Shown: positions 41,972 through 51,230 of the stretch, one piece after another | Position numbering within the stretch: the stretch's first letter is position 1 | Layout: every line of letters begins with the position of its first letter | Assembly: GCA_963844235.1 (NCBI GenBank) | Contig: CAWJNF010000002.1 | Location: 62,001 to 126,000 of the forward strand | Reading direction: 5' to 3' | DNA from: CAWJNF01 sp963844235 | GTDB lineage: Bacteria > Actinomycetota > Thermoleophilia > Gaiellales > Gaiellaceae | Length of the DNA stretch: 64,000 nucleotides | Made by a program: the position numbers and the translations under genes | The notes under the pieces: generated by a model | What the model was told of the DNA's origin: nothing | Database searches by the model: none | Seen by the model: the letters and a program-made list of their open reading frames with translations, nothing else

Positions 41972-43350
41972 AGGCCGTCGGCGCTCGGCTCCCCCGCTAC
42001 GACGGCCTCGCGCACGTCACGGGTCAGACCGTCTACGTGGACGACGTGCGGGTGCCCGACGGCAACCTGTGGGCGAAGGCGCTGCGCTCACCGGTGCACT
42101 CCGCCCGGATCCGTGGCTTCGACGCGCGCAAGGCGGCGGAGCTCCCCGGCGTGCGCGGCATCGTCACGCACGACGACGTGCCGAAGAACGTCTACGGCCA
42201 CCTCGAGGCGCTCGGCGTTCCTGCCGACGAGCCCCTGCTCGCCGTCGACGAGGTTCGCTACAAGGGCCAGCCGATCGCGGTCGTCGCCGCAGACAGCGAG
42301 GGTGCGGCCCAGGCCGCGGTCGAGGCGATCGAGGTCGACCTCGAGGAGCGCGAGCCGCTGCTCGACATCCGAACCGCCTTCGACGCGGATGCGCCGCAGA
42401 TCCACCCCTGGGGCAACTGGTATCCGTTCTTCGGCGGTCCCGACCAGGGCCCGGACCGGCGTCAGATTCGCAAGGGCGACGTGGACGCCGCATTCGACAA
42501 GGCCGACGTCGTCGTCCAGGGCGTCTACCGCCCGCAGGCGATCGAGCACTGCCCCCTGGAGACGCAGGTCGCCATGGCCGTGCCCGAAGCCTCCGGCCGC
42601 CTCGTCATCTACTCGTGCACGCAGGCCATGTACTTCTCGATGGGCGTCGTCGCCGCGCATCTCGAGGTGCCGCTCAACAGGCTCAAGCTCGTCGGAGGCA
42701 CGGTCGGCGGCGGGTTCGGGGGCAAGGTCGACAGCGCGGCGGAGACGCTCTGCGCGCTGCTCGCGCTGAAGACGGAGCGGGCGGTGAAGTGGCGCTGGAC
42801 GCGGGAGGAGGAGTTCCTCGCCTCCTCGACGCGCGCGCCGTGGCACATCGAGATCGCCGACGCGGTGACGAGCGACGGCTGGATCCTCGGTCGCAAGACG
42901 CTCACGCTGCACGACTCGGGCGCCTACGCGCGGTTCTCGCCGTACGGCTTGACGAAGCACGCGTTCCACCACGTGGGCGCGTACACCGTCCCGAATGTCC
43001 ACTTCGACGGGTACGTCATCTTCACGAACCGCGTGCCCACGACGGCGATGCGCGGCTTCGGCGTCACGTCCGTGTCGCTCGCGGTCGAGACCCACATGGC
43101 GCGGGTCGCACGCGTCCTGGGAATAGATCCCTACGAGCTCCGGCTAAAGAATGCAAACCGCATCGGCGACACGACGCCGAACCTGGTCACGCTCATCGAC
43201 CCGTCGACCGTCCCGGTGCTGCAGGCCATCGCCGGCGCGGCGGGGGTCGAGCTGCCGGCGAAGTACAAGGCGATGACGAGCGAGCCGCGCACGGGCGAGC
43301 TGCTGCCCGAGTGGCTCGTCGCGCAGCAGGCGACAGACGGAGGAGCGTAG
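41968..43350 (+). CDS. Molybdenum hydroxylase large subunit, N-terminal half (NdhL-like)
   Basis: This is a 460-residue protein equivalent to the first half of a normal 750-800-residue molybdopterin subunit. It has the aldehyde oxidase a/b hammerhead (YDGLAHVTGQTVYVDDV...) and the first Mo-pterin domain with GGTVGGGFGGKVD (molybdopterin loop) and AMRGFGV. It ends after the LRLKNANRIGDTTPN segment plus a short tail, with TAG immediately followed by the ATG of the second half. The division matches the split seen in nicotinate dehydrogenase (NdhL, NdhM), where both chains share the cofactor. The substrate is likely a heteroaromatic or aldehyde compound, not known. Confidence 0.88.
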   Translation: MKAVGARLPRYDGLAHVTGQTVYVDDVRVPDGNLWAKALRSPVHSARIRGFDARKAAELPGVRGIVTHDDVPKNVYGHLEALGVPADEPLLAVDEVRYKGQPIAVVAADSEGAAQAAVEAIEVDLEEREPLLDIRTAFDADAPQIHPWGNWYPFFGGPDQGPDRRQIRKGDVDAAFDKADVVVQGVYRPQAIEHCPLETQVAMAVPEASGRLVIYSCTQAMYFSMGVVAAHLEVPLNRLKLVGGTVGGGFGGKVDSAAETLCALLALKTERAVKWRWTREEEFLASSTRAPWHIEIADAVTSDGWILGRKTLTLHDSGAYARFSPYGLTKHAFHHVGAYTVPNVHFDGYVIFTNRVPTTAMRGFGVTSVSLAVETHMARVARVLGIDPYELRLKNANRIGDTTPNLVTLIDPSTVPVLQAIAGAAGVELPAKYKAMTSEPRTGELLPEWLVAQQATDGGA

Positions 43351-44457
43351 ATGGCGAAGCATCGCGGCCGGGGAGTCTCGACGATCGAGTACCCGACCGG
43401 CATGAACCAGAACGGCGACCCGAGCCAGGCCTGGATCAAGCTGAAGCCGGACGGGCGCGTCGACGTGTTCGCCGGCACAGTCGACATCGGACAGGGCTCC
43501 AAGACCGTCCACACACAGATCGTCGCGGATGCGATCGGCGTCCCCTACGACTGGGTGACGATGGACAACTCGAACACCGACTCGTCGCCGGTCTGCACGG
43601 GCACGTTCGCCTCGCGCGGCACCTTCATCGGTGGCAACGCCGTGCGCTTTGCGGCCGAGCGGGTGCGCGAGCGCATCCTCGACATCGCGTCGCGCCTGCT
43701 CGAGGCGGACGCGTCCGACCTCGAGATCGCCGACGGCGAGGTATCGGTCAAGGGCGTGCCGGACAAGAAGGTGTCGGTGTCGGACGTGGCCGGCGCTGCG
43801 ACGTGGGTCTACGGCGAGCTCATCACCGGTACCGGGGCGGCGTTGAAGCCGTTCGCCGCGGTCGACCCGGAGAGCGGAGCCGTGGAGATCGAGCCGCATT
43901 CCGCGATCTCGTATGCCGCCTGCGTCGCCGATGTCGAGGTGGACGACGAGACCGGCGAGGTGACCGTCCTGAGACTGATCCAGGCCTACGACGTCGGCCG
44001 GGCCATCAACCCCACCCTCGTCGAGGGGCAGATCGAAGGCGGCGCGATGATGGGCCTCGGCCTCGGGGTGCTCGAGGCCTCCTATCCGTACTACCCGGAC
44101 GTCGAGCACCGCGGCGGTCAGTTCGGCACGTATCTCGCCCCGAGCATGCAGGACCTGCCCGACATCGAGTCGCTGATTCTCGAGAACCCCTCCCACGACG
44201 GCCCGTTCGGCGCCAAGGCGATCGGCGAGATGGCGAACAACGCCCAGCCGCCGGCGATCTCCTCCGCCGTCTACGACGCGGTCGGCGTCTGGGTCACCGA
44301 CATGCCGATCACCCCGGAGAAGGTGCTGCGGGCGCTCGACGAGAAGACGGCCGGAAAGCCCGAGTACCGCCAGGACGGCAAGCGCGTGATCTTCGACGAG
44401 GAGATCTCGGTCAACACGGTCGGGAAGGGGCACGTCCGGCTCGAGGTGTCCGCGTGA
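43351..44457 (+). CDS. Molybdenum hydroxylase large subunit, C-terminal half (NdhM-like), with catalytic Glu
   Basis: This is a 368-residue protein equal to the second half of the molybdopterin subunit. It opens with a normal ATG (MAKHRGRGVSTIEYPTG) and contains TVDIGQGSKTVHTQIVADAIG (Gln ligand region) and FGAKAIGEMANNA with the catalytic base Glu293. Since it starts one base after the TAG of the first half and has its own start, this is a true gene split rather than a frameshift: no shift is needed. Nicotinate dehydrogenase and some purine hydroxylases use this arrangement. The stop overlaps the cupin start as GTGA. Confidence 0.9.
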   Translation: MAKHRGRGVSTIEYPTGMNQNGDPSQAWIKLKPDGRVDVFAGTVDIGQGSKTVHTQIVADAIGVPYDWVTMDNSNTDSSPVCTGTFASRGTFIGGNAVRFAAERVRERILDIASRLLEADASDLEIADGEVSVKGVPDKKVSVSDVAGAATWVYGELITGTGAALKPFAAVDPESGAVEIEPHSAISYAACVADVEVDDETGEVTVLRLIQAYDVGRAINPTLVEGQIEGGAMMGLGLGVLEASYPYYPDVEHRGGQFGTYLAPSMQDLPDIESLILENPSHDGPFGAKAIGEMANNAQPPAISSAVYDAVGVWVTDMPITPEKVLRALDEKTAGKPEYRQDGKRVIFDEEISVNTVGKGHVRLEVSA

Positions 44458-44852
44458 CCCCGGAGGCCTCGCCGTTCCGCACCTGGAACGGCGTGGAGCA
44501 GCACGAGTTCGTCGAGGGCGTGCGGCTGCACGCGATCGGCGGCGAGCAGGTGCTGCTGTGCCGCGTCACGTACGAGCCGGGCAAACGGGTGCAGCTGCAC
44601 AAGCACGACGCGACGGAGCAGGTCATGTGGATCATCGACGGCTCCGTCGACATGGCGATCGAGGGTGAGTGGACGACCCTCGCGGCCGGGGACGTCGTCG
44701 TCGTCAACCGCGGGCTCGAGCACGAGCTCCACTCGGAGGGCGGCGTCACCTTCATGGAGGCGCTCTCCCCCGTCCCGCTCGACCACGTGCCCGACCGCGA
44801 GCGAGACCTGGTCCTCGGCCCCGACGGCGGGTCCGGGCACGTCGAGCGCTGA
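44454..44852 (+). CDS. Cupin-domain protein, end of the molybdenum hydroxylase operon
   Basis: This is a 132-residue cupin: QLHKHDATEQVMWIIDGSVDMAIEG is motif 1 (two His, Glu/Gln), AAGDVVVVNRGLEHELHSEGG motif 2. The GTG start overlaps the hydroxylase stop, so it belongs to the operon and may handle the product or act as a sensor. The reading starts VTPEASPFRTWNGVEQHEF. A stretch of 315 bases without a gene follows (44853-45167), holding only a family B repeat. Confidence 0.82.
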   Translation: MTPEASPFRTWNGVEQHEFVEGVRLHAIGGEQVLLCRVTYEPGKRVQLHKHDATEQVMWIIDGSVDMAIEGEWTTLAAGDVVVVNRGLEHELHSEGGVTFMEALSPVPLDHVPDRERDLVLGPDGGSGHVER

Positions 44853-44919
44853 GCAGCCCTCGCAGGCTACTCGAGCGCTGATGTCGCCTAGCGCCGGGAA
44901 ATTGGGGATTGTGGGGATT

Positions 44920-44946
44920 GGGGTCTGACCCATGGGGTCAGACCCC
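44920..44946. repeat. Palindromic repeat, family B, double-arm form
   Basis: GGGGTCTGACCC and GGGGTCAGACCCC are separated by AT, giving a near-perfect inverted repeat, followed by CCTAC as in the copy at 15975. It is the only recognisable feature in the intergenic region 44853-45167; no RNA gene or promoter could be supported there. Confidence 0.85.
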
Positions 44947-45167
44947 CTACAGGTGTGTGACGGACCGTGCCAACTTCGTGGCTGCTCTGTGACAAATCTC
45001 CGCAGCCCGCCGGCGGCTGTAGGCGCGAGGAGTCCGTGGGAGTAAGGGTCTCCCCCGGTTGACGGAGGGCTGACCCGCCCGGGGGCAAGCTCACACTCCG
45101 GAGCTACGCGACCGCGCCGCTCGTCTGCTGCCAGCGTCGACTTACGCGAGCGTGAACGGCAGGCGCG

Positions 45168-46580
45168 TCACTTCCGGCAGGGTGCTGCCCCCCGGCGAAG
45201 AATCGGAGCCTCGAGCCCGATGTCGAGGTTGTAGGCAAGCTGCAGCTCGTAGCTGCCGGCCTGGAGGGACGCGCCGGTGACGAGGACGAGGGCTCGGGCG
45301 CCGTCATCGCTCCAGACCAGAAGGCTTCCGGGGACTGGTTGATCTCTGCCGGCGCGATCCTGCCTCGTCAGCTGCCAGCCGATGCGCTCCCAGGCCAGGG
45401 GCTCCGGGCTCTCGAGGAGCAAAGCCTGCCGCCGCCCACCCTGCATGAGCTCCGAGAGCTCGACGACGGGTGGCAGCGGACGATACGCGCCGGCAAGCAG
45501 CAGTGCGTAGAGCGCGTCGAAGTGCGTCGCCGCCGTGGCCGAGAGCGACCGGGCAGCTGCCTGAGCTGCGTCCCGCCCGACGGACACGTCCGCCGCCGAG
45601 GCGCCGGCCAGCTCCGCCCTGGCGTCCGCCAACGCCTCGACAGTCGAGTCCAGCTCCGCCTTCGCCGCAGCGGCCGCGTCCGCCAGCTCCCCGGCGTCGA
45701 CACCGCTCACCACCTCGGGATGGACCTGCCCGACGAAGCCGTCGAGATGCTCGACGAAACCGGCATAGCGCGATGTGACGAAGCTCCAGGCGTGCACCGT
45801 GCCGCGCGGGGCCGACCGAACGACCAGGTCCGTGAAGACGGGCTCGTCCGTGCCCAGGTGGTACAGACCGGCCTTGCCGGCGCTCAGCCCACCCGGATCG
45901 CTCCTACGCGCCAGCTCCACGCCGTCGATCTCGACGATCAGGTCATCGCCCTCACACGCGAGCGCCACAGCGTGTGTGTCGAGCTCGAAATCGACGTCGC
46001 AGCCGACTCCGGTGCAGGACCAGATCGGGGTCGGGCCACCGTCGTCGAGCTCGTAGGTGCCGCCGGTGAACGTGCCCGTCAGCCTCGCCAAGTGAACCGC
46101 CTGCTCGTTGAGGTTGATCAGCAGCCGATAACAGGCGAAGGTGCCGGCCGCTTCGTCCTGCTGGAAGCGCGCGACGGCGCCGATCTGGCGGCCGACCGCT
46201 TCGGCGTTGACCTCGAGCCGGTAGTCCGTCCAGACCTCGCGCCCGACCGCTGCGATCTTGGCGTTCTCGCGCGTGAGCTGGACCCAGGCGTAGCTGGGGT
46301 CGACCCATCCGTCGGCCGTCAGCCCGCCGGCGTGGACGACGAAGCTGGCCTGCAGCTCGGCCCGGTACGCTCCGCACCGCCAGTAGTGACCGTTGTTCTC
46401 GGCTCGGCGATAGACGTCGAAGCCGCCCGAGGGGAAGCCCAGCTCCGGCGCCGGCTGCCAGCGCAGGTGCACTCCCGGCTCGATGTCGCTCCCGTCGACG
46501 CGCCGGAGGCCGCCTTGCGTGCCCCGGCCGATCATGCCTAGGAGGTCGCCGTTCTGGTACCGGTCCAGATCCCCTGCCAA
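45168..46580 (-). CDS. LamG-like domain protein of unknown function
   Basis: This is a 470-residue protein with no signal peptide or membrane segment. The start (about 10-60) has LLGMIGRGTQGGLRRVDG and GVHLRWQPAPELGFPSGGFDVYRR, the opening of an immunoglobulin/FnIII-like domain. Residues 95-265 look like a concanavalin/LamG-like jelly roll (YRLEVNAEAVGRQIGAVARFQ, FACYRLLINLNEQAVHLARL, GLYHLGTDEPVFTDLVV). An Ala-rich helical region (about 300-350) follows, then a final beta domain ending ASLQAGSYELQLAYNLDIGLE. I cannot assign a function; surface binding, or a part of a large secretion or phage-tail-like particle, are possible. A TTG start is used; no clear ribosome site. Confidence 0.65.
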   Translation of the reverse strand: MAGDLDRYQNGDLLGMIGRGTQGGLRRVDGSDIEPGVHLRWQPAPELGFPSGGFDVYRRAENNGHYWRCGAYRAELQASFVVHAGGLTADGWVDPSYAWVQLTRENAKIAAVGREVWTDYRLEVNAEAVGRQIGAVARFQQDEAAGTFACYRLLINLNEQAVHLARLTGTFTGGTYELDDGGPTPIWSCTGVGCDVDFELDTHAVALACEGDDLIVEIDGVELARRSDPGGLSAGKAGLYHLGTDEPVFTDLVVRSAPRGTVHAWSFVTSRYAGFVEHLDGFVGQVHPEVVSGVDAGELADAAAAAKAELDSTVEALADARAELAGASAADVSVGRDAAQAAARSLSATAATHFDALYALLLAGAYRPLPPVVELSELMQGGRRQALLLESPEPLAWERIGWQLTRQDRAGRDQPVPGSLLVWSDDGARALVLVTGASLQAGSYELQLAYNLDIGLEAPILRRGAAPCRK

Positions 46581-46744
46581 CCCGTGCGGATCGGCGGCAG
46601 CTTAGACCATCCCGGGTGGAGCGGCCCCGGCGCATCGGAGTCCGAAGCTCGTATCGGCCAGGCAGCCCGTGCTCCGCATCCGTGCGGCAGGCGCGGCGGC
46701 AGCTGGGTAGGCTGGCCCTCCCGTTCGTCGAACACACTCCACGC

Positions 46745-47557
46745 GTGGAGCTCCACCTCTCCGATCTCACGACCACCGCGCTCGAGCGGGTTCGCGACGG
46801 CGCCCGGCCGGTCGTGCTGCTCTGGCCGGTCGGAGCCACCGAGCCGCATGGCCCGCACGCCCCGCTGGCGACCGACTGCCTGATCTCCGAAGGCGTCTGC
46901 GAACGGGCGGCCGAGCGCCTGGCCGGCGGCGGAGAGGTCGCGGCGCTCGTCCTGCCCGCGCTCACGTTCGGCGTCACGCGCTATGCGCGGTCGTTTACCG
47001 GAGCGATCGGCGTGAGCGAGGCGACGCTCCAGGGGGTTCTGGTCGACGTCTGCACCTCGCTCGCAGAGCAAGGCTTTCCGCACGTGCTGATCGTGAACAG
47101 CCACTTCGAGCCGGAGCACGTCGGCACGTTGCACCGCGCGCTCGACGCGCTCGCGGACGCGGGGATCCGGACAGGCTTCCTCGACCTGACGCGGCGTGAG
47201 CGGGCACAGCGGCTGACCGACGAGTTCCGCGCCGGCGAATGCCACGCGGGCCGCTACGAGACCTCGCTCGTCCTCGCCGACCGACCCGAGCTCGTCGATA
47301 CGGCCACCGCTCGGAATCTGCCCTACGTGCCCGTCAACATGGCCAGGGAGATCGCGGAGGGAACCAGCGAGTTCCGCGCCATGGGGCTCGTTCGCGCCTA
47401 CTGTGGAGCGCCCGCCGACGCGAGCGCCGAGGAGGGTGAGCAGAGCTACGCGGTGCTCGCCGAGATGGTCGCCGAGCTGGCGCTCGAGCTCGCCGCGGGC
47501 ACCGGAGGCCGGGACGCGCCGGGCCTGTTCACGAGGGTGGCACAGGGCGAGTCGTGA
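46745..47557 (+). CDS. Creatininase-family amidohydrolase
   Basis: This is a 270-residue creatininase-family protein. The first metal ligands are in PVGATEPHGPHAPLATD (His-x-x-His and Asp), the C-terminal metal Glu in ECHAGRYETSLVLAD. The central ligand block, usually NGHGGN, is NSHFEPEH here, so the site is altered though the His is kept. The GTG at 46745 (VELHLSDL) fits the family's beginning; the frame is open further up without support. It overlaps the following HyuB-like gene by GTGA, so all four genes of this operon are coupled. Family members open cyclic amides, fitting a hydantoin-like or amide substrate. Confidence 0.85.
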   Translation: MELHLSDLTTTALERVRDGARPVVLLWPVGATEPHGPHAPLATDCLISEGVCERAAERLAGGGEVAALVLPALTFGVTRYARSFTGAIGVSEATLQGVLVDVCTSLAEQGFPHVLIVNSHFEPEHVGTLHRALDALADAGIRTGFLDLTRRERAQRLTDEFRAGECHAGRYETSLVLADRPELVDTATARNLPYVPVNMAREIAEGTSEFRAMGLVRAYCGAPADASAEEGEQSYAVLAEMVAELALELAAGTGGRDAPGLFTRVAQGES

Positions 47558-49668
47558 ACGCGCAGACAGCCGTCGACCCCTTCACCTTCGAGATCGTCCG
47601 ACACCGGCTCCTGTCGGTGATGGAGGAGACGATCATCGCGCTCGAGAACGTGTCCGGCTCCCCGATCACGAACGAGGGGCACGACCTGATGGCGGCGCTC
47701 TACCGGGCCGACGGCGCGCTCATGGTCGGCGGGGTCGGCTTCCTCCACCACCTGACGAGCGCCGCGCAGGCGGTCAAGCACGTGATCGCGGCCTACGGGG
47801 AGGATCCCGGGATCGACGAGGACGACGTCTACTTCTTCAACGACTCATACACCGCGGCGCTGCATCCACCGGACGTCTACCTGATCTCCCCGATCCATTT
47901 CGACGGGCGGCTGACGGGCTTCGTCGCGAACTTCGTCCACGTGACCGACATCGGTGCGATCGACCCGGGTGGCTTCTCGCCGAGCGCCCGCGACAACTAC
48001 CAGGAGGGCTTCCAGACGAAGGGGCTGAAGATCGTCGAGCGCGGCCGGCCGCGGCGCGACGTGATCGACACCTTCCTGAACATGGTGCGCGACCCGGGCA
48101 TGACCCAGCTCGACATGAAGTCCCAGCTCGCCGCCAACCACGTCGCGAAGCAGCGCATGCACGACCTCTACCGCGACTACGGCCTGGAGACGGTCGACTC
48201 CGTGTCGGACGAGCTGATCCGCCAGTCCGAGGAGCTCGTCCGCGCACGCCTCGCCGAGCTACCGGACGGGCGCTGGCGCGCGCGTGAGTACGTCGACATG
48301 CCCGGTGGGAGCTGCCGGGTCGAGCTGACGGCGACAAAGCGCGGCGACACGCTCGAGTACGACTTCACCGGCTCGAGCCCGCAGGTCGAGCTCGGCATCA
48401 ACTGCTGCTACTGGGCGACCTGGGGAGCCATGTTCGCGCCGATCTTCCCGCTGCTGGCGTGGGACGTGACCTGGAACGAGGGCGTTACGAGGCCGATCGG
48501 CCTGGTCGCGCCGGAGGGGACGGTCGTGAACTGCCTGCGCCCCGCGCCGATCTCGATCGCCACGGTGGGCACGATCCAGATCGTCAACAACCTCTCCACG
48601 ATCGTGCTGGGGAAGATGTTCGGCGCCAGCTCGCGCTACGCCGACAGGGCGACGGCAGTGTGGCACGGCAGTCACGCCCACCTCGAGACACACGGGCTCG
48701 ATGCCGAGGGGCAGTTCTTCGTCGCGCCGCTCACGGACACGTTCTGCGGCGCCGGCGGCGCGCGGGCGTTGCGGGACGGCGTCGACCTCGGCGGGGAGAT
48801 CCCGAACATCGTCTCGCGCTGGGCCAACGTCGAGAGCCAGGAGCTCGGCACGCCGCTCCGCTACCTCTATCGACGCGCCGTGCCCGACTCCGGCGGGCCC
48901 GGCAAGCATCGTGGCGGCGTCTGCCACGAGTACGCCTTCACGCCGAGCGGCGGCCGGGGACCGATGGGCCTGGTGCTCTTCGGCAAGGGCACGCGAGCGC
49001 CGATGAGCCTCGGCCTCTTCGGCGGCTACCCCGGCTGCAACGTCGGCTACTCGACGTTCCGGTCGGCGAACGTGGACGAGCTACCGGGTCGCCTCGACGA
49101 GACACGAGGCGCCGCGCGGGAGGACGTCTTCTGGGGCCATGTCGAGCTCGAGCCGGGCGACGTCCAGTATGTCCGCTTCATGGGCGGCGGAGGCTACGGC
49201 GACCCGATCGACCGCGACCCGGCGCTCGTCGAGCGCGACGTCGCCGCAGGCCTCGTCACCGTGGAGGCCGCGCGCGCGATCTACGGCGTCGTGCCGGACG
49301 ATGCGCAGGCCACCGATGCGAGGCGCCTCGAGATCCGCCGGGAGCGGCTCGGTGGTGGGGATCCGCTCGAGCCCACGGAGACCAGCGCCACGGGCCTTCG
49401 GCTCTCCGAGTGCCTCCAGCAGGCAAGCGACGGCTCGACACAGTGCACGCGCTGCGGGACCGCGGTCGCCCCCGCCGGAGCGGACTGGAAAGAGCACGGC
49501 GTCCTGCGCCGGCTCCCGATCGAGCACGCCGGCCCGCTGCGCACGCCCGCCGGTGAGTTCTTCCTGGTCGAGGCCTGCTGTCCCGGGTGCGGGACCCTCC
49601 TGGACACCGATGTCGTCCTCGGCGACGACCCCCCGTTGCACGACCGCATCGAGCACTGGCCCGGATGA
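47554..49668 (+). CDS. HyuB/acetone carboxylase alpha-family protein fused to a zinc-ribbon (gamma-like) tail
   Basis: This is a 704-residue protein. Residues 1-585 are HyuB-like (TFEIVRHRLLSVMEETIIALENVSGS, FFNDSYTAALHPPDVYLISPIHFDG, FVANFVHVTDIGA, MGGGGYGDPIDRDPALVERD). The C-terminal 120 residues carry two CxxC pairs, Cys631/634 (CTRCGTAVAP) and Cys676/679 (CPGCGTLLDTDV), a zinc ribbon resembling the acetone carboxylase gamma subunit. So alpha-like and gamma-like parts are fused. The metal-site segment FFNDSYTAALHP differs from HNDPYRGGAHLPEH of the copy at 20446. Starts by GTGA overlap, ends by ATGA overlap with the CoA ligase. Likely a ketone carboxylase rather than a hydantoinase (inference from partners). 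Confidence 0.88.
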   Translation: MNAQTAVDPFTFEIVRHRLLSVMEETIIALENVSGSPITNEGHDLMAALYRADGALMVGGVGFLHHLTSAAQAVKHVIAAYGEDPGIDEDDVYFFNDSYTAALHPPDVYLISPIHFDGRLTGFVANFVHVTDIGAIDPGGFSPSARDNYQEGFQTKGLKIVERGRPRRDVIDTFLNMVRDPGMTQLDMKSQLAANHVAKQRMHDLYRDYGLETVDSVSDELIRQSEELVRARLAELPDGRWRAREYVDMPGGSCRVELTATKRGDTLEYDFTGSSPQVELGINCCYWATWGAMFAPIFPLLAWDVTWNEGVTRPIGLVAPEGTVVNCLRPAPISIATVGTIQIVNNLSTIVLGKMFGASSRYADRATAVWHGSHAHLETHGLDAEGQFFVAPLTDTFCGAGGARALRDGVDLGGEIPNIVSRWANVESQELGTPLRYLYRRAVPDSGGPGKHRGGVCHEYAFTPSGGRGPMGLVLFGKGTRAPMSLGLFGGYPGCNVGYSTFRSANVDELPGRLDETRGAAREDVFWGHVELEPGDVQYVRFMGGGGYGDPIDRDPALVERDVAAGLVTVEAARAIYGVVPDDAQATDARRLEIRRERLGGGDPLEPTETSATGLRLSECLQQASDGSTQCTRCGTAVAPAGADWKEHGVLRRLPIEHAGPLRTPAGEFFLVEACCPGCGTLLDTDVVLGDDPPLHDRIEHWPG

Positions 49669-51230
49669 GCGGCCTCGAGGCCTTTTCGACGTCGTTCAAC
49701 CTCGCGACCCACTTCCTCGACCGCAACCTGGACGAGGGTAGGGGTGGGCGCGTGGCGCTCTACTGCGGCGACGCGGAAGTGACCTACGCGGAGCTGTGCG
49801 CCCTGACGAGCCGGGCCGGCCACGTGCTGCGCGACCTCGGCGTGGGCATCGGAGACCGCGTGCTGCTCGCCCTGTCGGACTCCGAGGAGTTCGTCGCGTG
49901 CTGGTTCGGCGCCCTCAAGATCGGGGCGGTCGTGGCCGAGGCCTACACGTTCCTGCCGACGAAGGACTATCGCTACTACGCGGAGTACACACGCGCGCAG
50001 GTCGTCGTCGTCGATGCGACCACGCTCGCGCCCATGCGCGAGGCGATCGCGAGTCTCGACGACCCGCCGCGCCTGCTCGTCGCCGGCGAAGCGGAGCTGC
50101 GTTCGGAGGACACCCCGTTTGCGGAAGCAGCGGCCCGGCAATCCGACCACCTCGAGCCGGCTCCGACGTCGAAAGACGACGTGGCGCTGTGGAAGTTCAC
50201 GACCGGCAGCACGGGCTCGCCGAAGGCGGCCGTGCACCGGGCGTACGATCCGGTCGTCTCGTTCGAGAGCTACGCCAGAGGCGTGCTCGGATACGAGGAG
50301 AGCGACCGGGTGCTGCCGGTGCCGAAGCTCTTCTTCGGCTACGCCCGCGACATGACCGCGCTGTTCACGTTCGGGGTCGGTGCGGCCGGGATCGTCTTCC
50401 CGGAGCGTACGACCCCGGAACGCATCTTCGAGCTGATCGAGCGCCACCGGCCGACGATCCTCGTCAACGTGCCGACGATGATGGCGCAGATGCTCGCTCA
50501 TCCGGGAGCAGAGCAGGCCGACCTCTCGTGCCTGCGCCTCGTCGTGTCGTCCGGCGAGGCGCTGCCCGCCGAGGTGCATCGCCGGTTCGTCGAGCGTTTC
50601 GGCGTCGAGGTGCTCGAGGGGATCGGCTCCTCCGAGCTCTACCACGTCTACGTCTCCAACCGGCCGGGGCGCGTCCGGATTGGCAGCGCCGGAGAGCTCG
50701 TGCCGGGCTACGAGGCCCGCATCGGCGACGATGGGGGCGAGGATCTGCCGGAAGGCACGCCGGGCGAGCTGCACGTGCGTGGGGCGAGCATGGCGTGGCG
50801 CTACGAGGGAGACGAGGAGCGATCGGCACGGACGTTCGCGGGCGGCTGGGTGCGCACCGGCGACCTCTTCGAGCGGGACGCCGACGGGTACCTCTGGTAC
50901 CGCGGTCGCGCCGACGACCTGCTCAAGGTGGGTGGGATCTGGGTCGCTCCGCTCGAGATCGAGGGCTGCCTGCTCGCCCATCCCCGGGTGCGGGAGTGCG
51001 CGGTCGTCGGCCACGAGAAGGACGGGCTGGTCGTGCCTCGCGCCTTCGTGGTCGCGACGACGGAGGGCGACGACCTGGAGGCGCTCGCGCTCGAGCTCAT
51101 CGGCCACGTCCGCGGCGAGCTCTCCCCGCACAAGGCGCCGCGTGACGTGCGCTTCCTGGGCTCGCTCCCGAAGACCGCAAACGGCAAGGTCGACCGCAAG
51201 GCGCTCAGCGAGGGCCTGCACGTTCCATGA
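49665..51230 (+). CDS. Benzoate-CoA ligase-family AMP-dependent CoA ligase
   Basis: This is a 521-residue acyl-adenylate-forming enzyme. ATP loop FTTGSTGSPKAAVHRAY (about 182-198), the Benzoate-CoA-ligase type PKLFFGYARDM, GSSELYHVYVSN, adenylate motif WVRTGDLFERDADGYLWYRGRADDLLKVGGIWVAPLEIE, and C-terminal catalytic Lys in LPKTANGKVDRKAL. It should activate an aromatic or other carboxylic acid as a CoA thioester. In anaerobic acetophenone degradation, a carboxylase of the HyuA/HyuB family is followed by a benzoylacetate-CoA ligase; the same pairing is seen here. ATGA overlaps on both ends show tight coupling. Confidence 0.93.
   Translation: MSGLEAFSTSFNLATHFLDRNLDEGRGGRVALYCGDAEVTYAELCALTSRAGHVLRDLGVGIGDRVLLALSDSEEFVACWFGALKIGAVVAEAYTFLPTKDYRYYAEYTRAQVVVVDATTLAPMREAIASLDDPPRLLVAGEAELRSEDTPFAEAAARQSDHLEPAPTSKDDVALWKFTTGSTGSPKAAVHRAYDPVVSFESYARGVLGYEESDRVLPVPKLFFGYARDMTALFTFGVGAAGIVFPERTTPERIFELIERHRPTILVNVPTMMAQMLAHPGAEQADLSCLRLVVSSGEALPAEVHRRFVERFGVEVLEGIGSSELYHVYVSNRPGRVRIGSAGELVPGYEARIGDDGGEDLPEGTPGELHVRGASMAWRYEGDEERSARTFAGGWVRTGDLFERDADGYLWYRGRADDLLKVGGIWVAPLEIEGCLLAHPRVRECAVVGHEKDGLVVPRAFVVATTEGDDLEALALELIGHVRGELSPHKAPRDVRFLGSLPKTANGKVDRKALSEGLHVP

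Noticed and set aside
43348..43353. TAG-ATG junction in the Mo hydroxylase as a frameshift or recoded stop
   Set aside because: The second half has its own ATG and normal N-terminus, and a split large subunit is known in nicotinate dehydrogenase, so no recoding is needed.
44853..45167. Possible small RNA or tRNA in the 315-base gap
   Set aside because: No tRNA-like arms or conserved T-loop sequence; only the family B repeat is identifiable.
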